From: an uncultured Succinivibrio sp.
GTDB taxonomy: Bacteria > Pseudomonadota > Gammaproteobacteria > Enterobacterales > Succinivibrionaceae
Reading direction: 5' to 3'
DNA: 20,698 nucleotides
Assembly (NCBI GenBank): GCA_900770725.1
Contig: CAAGLL010000053.1
Span: 1 to 20,698, forward strand
A program made the translations under genes and the position numbers. Below the pieces are notes generated by a model that was not told the DNA's origin, made no database searches, and saw only the letters and a list, made by a program, of their open reading frames with translations. How positions within the stretch are numbered: position 1 is the first letter of the stretch; each line of letters starts with the position of its first letter. Positions 15,964 to 20,698 of this stretch are shown here, in pieces.

Positions 15964-17408
15964 ACCTCAGGCTGGTCTGCTCGCTCTTAGGCCCGGCGGT
16001 GTTCTGGTTTGGGATCATCGCGCTCGTGCCCGCCGCCTACTCGGCCTTCTGCTTCCCCCGCGGCATCGCCGCCTTCGGCGGCTGCGCGCTCTCGGCGGTG
16101 CTGTTGAGCCTGGGGCTGCGCCGCCTGGGGCGCGGAGGCGGGCGCAATGCGTCGATCCGCGACCTCTTCGTGTTCACTGTCGCGCTCTGGTGCATCACGA
16201 CGCTGCTTGCGGCCGTGCCCTTTGCCGCCTCGCTCCCTGACATGAACTACGCCTCATCGCTCTTTGAGAGCGCCTCGGGGCTCTCGACCACCGGGGCCAC
16301 CGTCATCGAGCATCTCGACCTGCGCCCCCGCCCGGTGCTGCTGTGGCGCTCGATGCTCCAGTTCCTGGGCGGCATAGGGTTCGTCGCCATCGCCGCGGCC
16401 GTGCTCCCGGCAGCCTCGGCAGGCGGGATGAACCTCTTCCGCACCGAGTCGTCCTCATTCGACGGCCGCACCAAGATCACCCCGCACGTCAAGACCATGG
16501 CCATGGGCTTCCTCGCCTGGTACCTGCTCACGCTGGTGCTGTGCGCGTTCTTCTACGTCCTGGGAGGGTTCAGGCCCTTCATCGCGCTCAACGCCGCGCT
16601 GTGCACCGTCTCCACCGGCGGCATGATGCCCATAGACTCCTCGATGAACGGCGTCTCGCCCTTCATCCAGTACACCGCGATCATCTTCATGTTCCTGGGA
16701 AGCTGCCCGTTCATGCTGATCCTGGGCTCGCTCTCGGGGAACATGCTCACCTTCTTCCGCGACCAGCAGGTGCGCGGCTTCTTCAAGCTCTGCCTGGTGG
16801 TGTCGCTCGCCGTGGCGCTCTCTCTTGTGATCTGCAACCGCTACGATCCCGAGCGGGCGCTGCGCACCGCCTTCTTCAACGTCATCGCGGTGCTCTCGTC
16901 AACCGGATTCGGCTTCGAGGACTTCACCTCGTGGAACCCCTTCGCCGCCGTGGTCTTCTTCATCATCCTCGGCATCGGCGGATGCTCGGGCTCGACCGCC
17001 GGCGGCATCAAGATCTTCAGGCTGCAGATCTGCTACTCGATGCTCAAGTCCCAGTTCCTCAAGACCATCCACCCGCACCTCGTGGCCGAGCCGCGCTTCA
17101 ACCGCCGCATCATCGACTCGGACACCCTAAGGTCGGTCATCACCTACATCGTGGCCTACCTGCTCGTCACCATCGCCTCGGCGACCGCAGCCTGCTGCTT
17201 CGGGCTCTCGATCACCGACGCCTTCTCCGGCACCATCAGCTGCCTGTCGAACATCGGCCCGGTGGTGGGGATCTCGCTCACCCCGTCCACGAGCTACGCG
17301 CTGCTCTCGGATCCGCTGCACCTCATCTTCGCGTTCGACATGATCCTGGGGCGACTTGAGATCCTGCCGGTGCTGCTGTGCCTGACGAGGATGTTCTGGC
17401 GGAGCTGA
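15954..17408 (+). CDS. trkH: Trk potassium channel subunit TrkH/TrkG
   Basis: This inner-membrane pore subunit of the Trk potassium system is 484 residues long, the usual size. It shows the four K+-selectivity-filter pore loops expected of the SKT superfamily: STTGA (111-115), STGGM (220-224), SSTGF (315-319) and SNIGP (432-436). Also present are LQFLGGIGFV (135-144) and the gating-loop segment IGGCSGSTAGGIKIFR (341-356), both typical of TrkH. The C-terminus FDMILGRLEILPVLLCLTRMFWR is characteristic. In E. coli trkH is not beside trkA; here they overlap by 10 bases and form a complete system. It closes the rightward def operon and is followed by a hairpin. Confidence 0.97.
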   Translation: MAVNLRLVCSLLGPAVFWFGIIALVPAAYSAFCFPRGIAAFGGCALSAVLLSLGLRRLGRGGGRNASIRDLFVFTVALWCITTLLAAVPFAASLPDMNYASSLFESASGLSTTGATVIEHLDLRPRPVLLWRSMLQFLGGIGFVAIAAAVLPAASAGGMNLFRTESSSFDGRTKITPHVKTMAMGFLAWYLLTLVLCAFFYVLGGFRPFIALNAALCTVSTGGMMPIDSSMNGVSPFIQYTAIIFMFLGSCPFMLILGSLSGNMLTFFRDQQVRGFFKLCLVVSLAVALSLVICNRYDPERALRTAFFNVIAVLSSTGFGFEDFTSWNPFAAVVFFIILGIGGCSGSTAGGIKIFRLQICYSMLKSQFLKTIHPHLVAEPRFNRRIIDSDTLRSVITYIVAYLLVTIASATAACCFGLSITDAFSGTISCLSNIGPVVGISLTPSTSYALLSDPLHLIFAFDMILGRLEILPVLLCLTRMFWRS

Positions 17409-17409
17409 G

Positions 17410-17449
17410 GCGGCGGTGTTGTACAATCGGGCGTCCGCCGCATAGGCGG
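17410..17449 (+). other. Intergenic stem-loops between trkH and menA, two alternative pairings
   Basis: GCGGCGG (17410-17416) pairs perfectly with CCGCCGC (17435-17441). Part of that second arm, CCGCC (17435-17439), can instead pair with GGCGG (17445-17449). The two structures exclude each other. No T run follows either, so ordinary termination is not supported. Confidence 0.45.
17422..17427 (+). promoter_or_regulatory. Possible -10 element for menA
   Basis: TACAAT (17422-17427) is a 5 of 6 match to the -10 hexamer and overlaps the 8-base palindrome TTGTACAA (17419-17426). No -35 is seen, so the assignment is weak. Its start site would give a leader of about 45 bases. Confidence 0.3.
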
Positions 17450-17479
17450 GAGTGCCATCACAAGGATCTTCAGAGAAAG

Positions 17480-18418
17480 ATGATCAAGTACTGGATCGAC
17501 GAGGCCAGGCCGCGCACGCTCGTGCTCGGCGCGGCCAACTGTGCGCTCGGGTGCGCGTTCGGCTTCTACTACGGCTCGGTCAACCCCTACACCATCGCCA
17601 CGGCCCTCTTCGTGGTCGTCACCGGCTGCCTGCTGCAAATCCTCTCGAACTTCGCCAACGACTACGGCGACGCCTACCGCAAGGCCGACGGCCCCAACCG
17701 CGCCGGCCCGATCCGCGCCGTGATGTCAGGCGCCATCTCGGTGGGGCAGCTGCGCAAGGGCATGGCGGTCGTGACCATGGCCGCCGCGCTCTCAGGCTTC
17801 ATCGCCGTCGGCCTTGCCGTCGGGGGCAACCTGCAGGTGCTCTCCTGGTTCATCTTCCTGGGCGTGCTCTCGATCCTGGCAGCGCTCTTCTACACCCTGG
17901 GCGTGGCCTACGGCTACAAGGGCTTGGGCGACATCTTCGTGTTCATCTTCTTCGGGCTCGTGGCGGTCATGGGCTCGCAGATCCTCGTCACCGCCGCCAG
18001 CGACGCCGGGCTCGACTGGTACCCCGACACCCTCGCGATGGCCGTTAGCATGGGCGCAAGCTCGGTGATGGTGCTGCACGTGGCCGGGATGCGCGACATC
18101 AGCGAGGACCGGCTCCACGGCAAGAAGACCCTGGCCGCCAGGCTCGGCTACACCTTCTCGTGCGTCTACCTCGCCGGCCTCTTCGTGGTCGCCGCCGTGG
18201 CCTCGGCCTTCGCCTGCATCTACTCGCACCGCGCCTGGGAGTTCGGGATCCTGGCCATCGCCCTGATCCCGATGCTCGCCTCGGCCGTGCGCTCGATAAA
18301 GAACGCCCGCGTCCCGGCGCGCATCGCCCCCGAGCTCAAGTACATGTCGCTTGGCAGCGCGATCCACGCCGTGGCCTGGATGGCCGTGCTCACCATCGAC
18401 TACTGGGCCTACCGCTGA
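17480..18418 (+). CDS. menA: 1,4-dihydroxy-2-naphthoate polyprenyltransferase MenA
   Basis: MenA is a membrane UbiA-superfamily prenyltransferase that attaches the isoprenoid tail to 1,4-dihydroxy-2-naphthoate, giving demethylmenaquinone. The 312-residue product has about eight or nine hydrophobic spans. The first Asp-rich motif is LSNFANDYGDAYRKADGPNR (55-74), which closely follows the E. coli MenA pattern. YGYKGLGDIFVFIFFGLVAV (144-163) is also typical. The second motif reads AGMRDISEDRLHGKKTLAAR (202-221), where the usual leading Asn-Asn pair is replaced but R-D and the later Asp are kept. The ATG at 17480 has only a weak purine-rich site (AGAGAAAG). It is monocistronic-looking, with a hairpin after the stop. 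It indicates menaquinone use. Confidence 0.95.
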   Translation: MIKYWIDEARPRTLVLGAANCALGCAFGFYYGSVNPYTIATALFVVVTGCLLQILSNFANDYGDAYRKADGPNRAGPIRAVMSGAISVGQLRKGMAVVTMAAALSGFIAVGLAVGGNLQVLSWFIFLGVLSILAALFYTLGVAYGYKGLGDIFVFIFFGLVAVMGSQILVTAASDAGLDWYPDTLAMAVSMGASSVMVLHVAGMRDISEDRLHGKKTLAARLGYTFSCVYLAGLFVVAAVASAFACIYSHRAWEFGILAIALIPMLASAVRSIKNARVPARIAPELKYMSLGSAIHAVAWMAVLTIDYWAYR

Positions 18419-18425
18419 GGCCCGG

Positions 18426-18443
18426 GCGCCCCTGCGGGGGCGC
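18426..18443 (+). terminator. GC-rich hairpin just after menA, terminator-like but without a T run
   Basis: GCGCCCC (18426-18432) pairs perfectly with GGGGCGC (18437-18443) around a TGCG tetraloop, 7 bases after the menA stop. It is followed directly by TATAAT instead of a T run, so termination would have to be atypical. Confidence 0.35.
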
Positions 18444-18449
18444 TATAAT
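18444..18449 (+). promoter_or_regulatory. Perfect -10 hexamer for rnb
   Basis: TATAAT (18444-18449) is an exact -10 consensus, rare in this GC-rich DNA, and sits 47 bases before the rnb ATG. No -35 is recognisable because the upstream hairpin occupies the spacer. Confidence 0.55.
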
Positions 18450-18496
18450 CATGGCGCGCCGCAACCCGGCGCCCCACCCCCTTTTCCGGAGCAATT

Positions 18497-20614
18497 ATGC
18501 TGTTTGACGATCCCGCGCTCTCCGCGCTCAAGAAACAATTCAACAATGAGAAACCCAGGAAGGAGGGCACCGTCAAGGCATCCGACCGCGGATTCGGCTT
18601 CCTCGAGACCGCCGAGCGCGAGTCGTTCTTCATCGCGCCCGACGACATGCGCAGCGTCGTCCACGGCGACCGCATCAGCGCCACCATCGGCACCGACAGC
18701 CAGGGCCGCGAGCACGCCGTCCCCGAGACCCTCATCGACCCCTTCCTCAAGCGCTTCGTCGCCCGCGCGGTGATCTCCTCTGGAAAGCTCATGGCCGTAC
18801 CCGACCACCCGAACATCCGCACCCGCATGGAGTGCGACGACGCAAGGCCGGAAGGGGCCGAGGAGATCAGGAGCGGCGACTGGCTCGTCTGCGAGCTCAC
18901 CGCCCACGCGCTCAAGGACGGGGCCTTCCGCGCCAAGGTCACCGAGCGCATCTGCGCGGCAGACGAGCCGCGCGCGCCCTGGATCGTCTCGCTGCGCCGC
19001 TACGATCTGCCGCTGCACGAGCCTGCCGACCGCGAGTTCCCCTTCATCGACCAGGATCTGCCGCGCAAGGATCTCACCGCGCTGCCCTTCGTCACCATCG
19101 ACAGCTCCCACACCCAGGACATGGACGACGCGCTGTGCATCGAAAAGGACGACCAGGGCTACACCCTGATGGTGGCCATCGCCGATCCGACCGGCTACAT
19201 CGCCGAGGGCAGCGATCTCGACACCCTGGCCTCCAAGCGCGCCTTCTCCATCTACCTGCCCGGGCAGGACATCCCGATGCTCCCGCGCATCCTCTCGCAG
19301 AACCTCTGCTCGCTGCGCGAGGGCGAGGACCGCCCGGTGGTCGCCGGGCGCTTCCGCGTCGCGCTGGACGGCACCATCGACCTCTCCAAGTCCGAGTTCT
19401 GCCTGGGCACCATCCGCTCGCAGGGCAAGCTCGTCTACGACGAGATCTCAGACTACCTGGAGGGCAGGGAGGGCGCGACTTTCAAGCCCGCCCCTGCGGT
19501 CGACCAGGTGCTGCGCCTGCTTGAGGAGTTCGCGCACGCCCGCGACGGCTACCGCTCGACCCACGCCGCGGCCTTCCGCAACCGCCCGGACTACGACTTC
19601 GTGCTCAAGGAGGACGGCTCGCTCGACCACATCGAGGTGGAGCACCGCCGCATCGCCAACCAGATCGTCGAGGAGTGCATGATCACGGCCAACGTCTGCG
19701 CCGGCAACCTGCTCGCCTCGAAGTTCCAAAGCGGCATCTTCAACCTGCACAAGGGCTTCGACCTCGAGAAGATCGACGCCATCAAGAAGCTCCTCGACTC
19801 GCAGCACTGCCCGTACACCGACGAGCAGCTCTCCACCATCGAGGGCTACAACGCGATCCGCCGCTTCGCCGTCTCCCAGGGCGACAACTACATGGACTGT
19901 CGCATCCGCAGGCTCCAGGAATACTCCCAGATCAGCATCGCCCCGGGCCCGCACTTCGCCCTCGGGGTTGAGAACTACGCCACCTGGACCTCGCCCATCC
20001 GCAAGTACGGCGACATGGTCAACCACCGCCTGCTCAAGAGCCTCATCACCGGCGCCGAGCACCCCAAGCTCCCAGGCGACGACACGCTGGCGCAGATGAA
20101 CCTCGCCCGCCGCGTCAACCGCATGGCCGAGCGCGACGTGCGCGACTGGCTGTACGTCGACTACCTCGAGCCCGAGATCGCCAAGAAGACCGTCTTCGAG
20201 GGCGAGGTCTTCGACATCATGCGCGGCGGCATGCGCGTGACCTTGGACGCCAACGGCGCGATGATCTTCGTGCCCTTCAGCTTCATGAGCCCCGACCGCG
20301 ACTCCATGACGCTCGACGGCGACGAGGGCGTGGCCCTGGTCGGCGGCAAGGTCGCGCTCAAGCTTGGCGATCCCATCAAGGTGCGCATCATCGAGGTCGA
20401 CCATGAGAACCGCTCCATAACCGGCGCCCCGGTCGAGAGCATCGGCGGCGTGATGCTGCCCGTGCCCGAGCCGCGCCGCAGCGCGCGCCCAGATAGACCA
20501 GCTCGCGGGTCATCGCCTCGTTTTCCAGCGGAAAGAGGAAGCGGCGCAGCCGGTCCGGGCAGTCGTCGCCCATCGAGCGGAAGGGCGTCATGGAGGCGTG
20601 GCAGTGGTTGTTGA
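18497..20614 (+). CDS. rnb: Exoribonuclease II (RNase II), with an aberrant 3' end
   Basis: RNase II degrades single-stranded RNA from the 3' end. The domains run in order: N-terminal cold-shock domains (for example EGTVKASDRGFGFLE, 23-37), the RNB catalytic domain, and a C-terminal S1 domain. Catalytic aspartates are in IDSSHTQDMDDAL (201-213; D202, D208, D210, D211). Y253 and the SPIRKYGDMVNHRL segment (499-512) also match RNase II. The N-terminus MLFDDPALSALKKQ aligns with E. coli Rnb, distinguishing it from RNase R. GGAG (18488-18491) precedes the ATG. Similarity ends near residue 646 (ENRSITGAPVE). The remaining residues up to 705 are Arg/Gly/Ser/Pro-rich and from about 20,490 are antisense to an amidohydrolase gene, so this tail is probably not native. 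Confidence 0.93.
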   Translation: MLFDDPALSALKKQFNNEKPRKEGTVKASDRGFGFLETAERESFFIAPDDMRSVVHGDRISATIGTDSQGREHAVPETLIDPFLKRFVARAVISSGKLMAVPDHPNIRTRMECDDARPEGAEEIRSGDWLVCELTAHALKDGAFRAKVTERICAADEPRAPWIVSLRRYDLPLHEPADREFPFIDQDLPRKDLTALPFVTIDSSHTQDMDDALCIEKDDQGYTLMVAIADPTGYIAEGSDLDTLASKRAFSIYLPGQDIPMLPRILSQNLCSLREGEDRPVVAGRFRVALDGTIDLSKSEFCLGTIRSQGKLVYDEISDYLEGREGATFKPAPAVDQVLRLLEEFAHARDGYRSTHAAAFRNRPDYDFVLKEDGSLDHIEVEHRRIANQIVEECMITANVCAGNLLASKFQSGIFNLHKGFDLEKIDAIKKLLDSQHCPYTDEQLSTIEGYNAIRRFAVSQGDNYMDCRIRRLQEYSQISIAPGPHFALGVENYATWTSPIRKYGDMVNHRLLKSLITGAEHPKLPGDDTLAQMNLARRVNRMAERDVRDWLYVDYLEPEIAKKTVFEGEVFDIMRGGMRVTLDANGAMIFVPFSFMSPDRDSMTLDGDEGVALVGGKVALKLGDPIKVRIIEVDHENRSITGAPVESIGGVMLPVPEPRRSARPDRPARGSSPRFPAERGSGAAGPGSRRPSSGRASWRRGSGC

Positions 20615-20698
20615 CAAAGCCCGGGAACAGGATGCCCCCGTGCAAATCGACGCGCGCGTCGCAGGCGCCGGTGAACGGACCCTCCCCCACCGCCGCGA
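20469..20698 (-). pseudogene. Fragment of an amidohydrolase (SsnA/TrzN-like deaminase or chlorohydrolase family), truncated
   Basis: Read leftward from the right edge, about 76 residues match the N-terminal part of the metal-dependent amidohydrolases. LHGGILFPGFVNNHCHASM contains the N-x-H-x-H metal motif, and FLFPLENEAMTRELVYLGAR follows. The start of the protein lies beyond the window. The family expects the sequence to continue (GxAExLxxGxTTF), but similarity stops at about 20,469 and the frame enters the 3' end of rnb before stopping at 20,388. A full enzyme needs roughly 450 residues, so the gene is cut here. It may be a real remnant or an assembly chimera. The substrate cannot be assigned from the fragment. 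Confidence 0.72.

Noticed and set aside
16343..17359. A 338-codon rightward open frame within trkH
   Set aside because: The product is Arg/His/Pro-rich frame-shift composition, and trkH with all four pore loops occupies the same bases.
13138..17438. Ten-base match GGGCGTCCGC shared by the rsmB hairpin (13138-13147) and the menA leader (17429-17438)
   Set aside because: Short and GC-rich, expected by chance in this composition, and the flanking bases do not extend the match.
19448..20404. A 318-codon leftward open frame antisense to rnb
   Set aside because: Val/Asp/Glu/Ala-rich shadow of the RNase II gene with no recognisable motif.

Overview
The window reads as a piece of a GC-rich gammaproteobacterial chromosome, probably from a metagenome-derived or uncultured lineage. 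The main pointer is a gene neighbourhood typical of Gammaproteobacteria: yrdD / tsaC / aroE on one strand and def-fmt-rsmB-trkA on the other. RsmJ and a bona fide RNase II (rnb) support this. MenA implies menaquinone-based anaerobic or facultative respiration. An anaerobic gut or rumen relative of Aeromonadales/Succinivibrionaceae is a guess only. Coding density is extreme. Most same-strand neighbours overlap by 1 to 25 bases, there is no gene-free stretch above about 80 bases, and I see no tRNA, rRNA, CRISPR array or insertion sequence.

Layout: (1) Bases 1-1540: the 3' end of an unidentified rightward gene, then a leftward pair made of a small membrane protein with an acidic tail and a 4'-phosphopantetheinyl transferase. 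(2) Bases 1604-8262, rightward: lgt (lipoprotein maturation), glmU and glmS (UDP-GlcNAc synthesis), then a predicted sugar transporter of the GPH family fused to a PtsN/fructose-type EIIA domain, overlapped by an orphan ModA-like periplasmic binding protein. (3) Bases 8255-11581, leftward: yrdD, then the tightly overlapping set purE-tsaC-aroE-rsmJ. (4) Bases 11643-17408, rightward: def-fmt-rsmB-trkA-trkH. (5) menA and rnb, each with its own short leader. (6) At the right edge, the end of the rnb frame runs antisense into a truncated amidohydrolase gene, so the sequence there is either rearranged or chimeric.

Functionally the window is mostly housekeeping: envelope precursors (Lgt, GlmU, GlmS), translation-linked modification (Def, Fmt, RsmB, RsmJ, TsaC), aromatic and purine biosynthesis (AroE, PurE), potassium uptake (TrkA/TrkH), quinone synthesis (MenA) and RNA turnover (RNase II). 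The least ordinary parts are the GPH-EIIA fusion with its ModA-like partner, a symmetric double-promoter repeat between lgt and the membrane-protein gene, a long basic N-terminal extension on RsmB, a marked excess of GATC, and the broken junction near 20,480.
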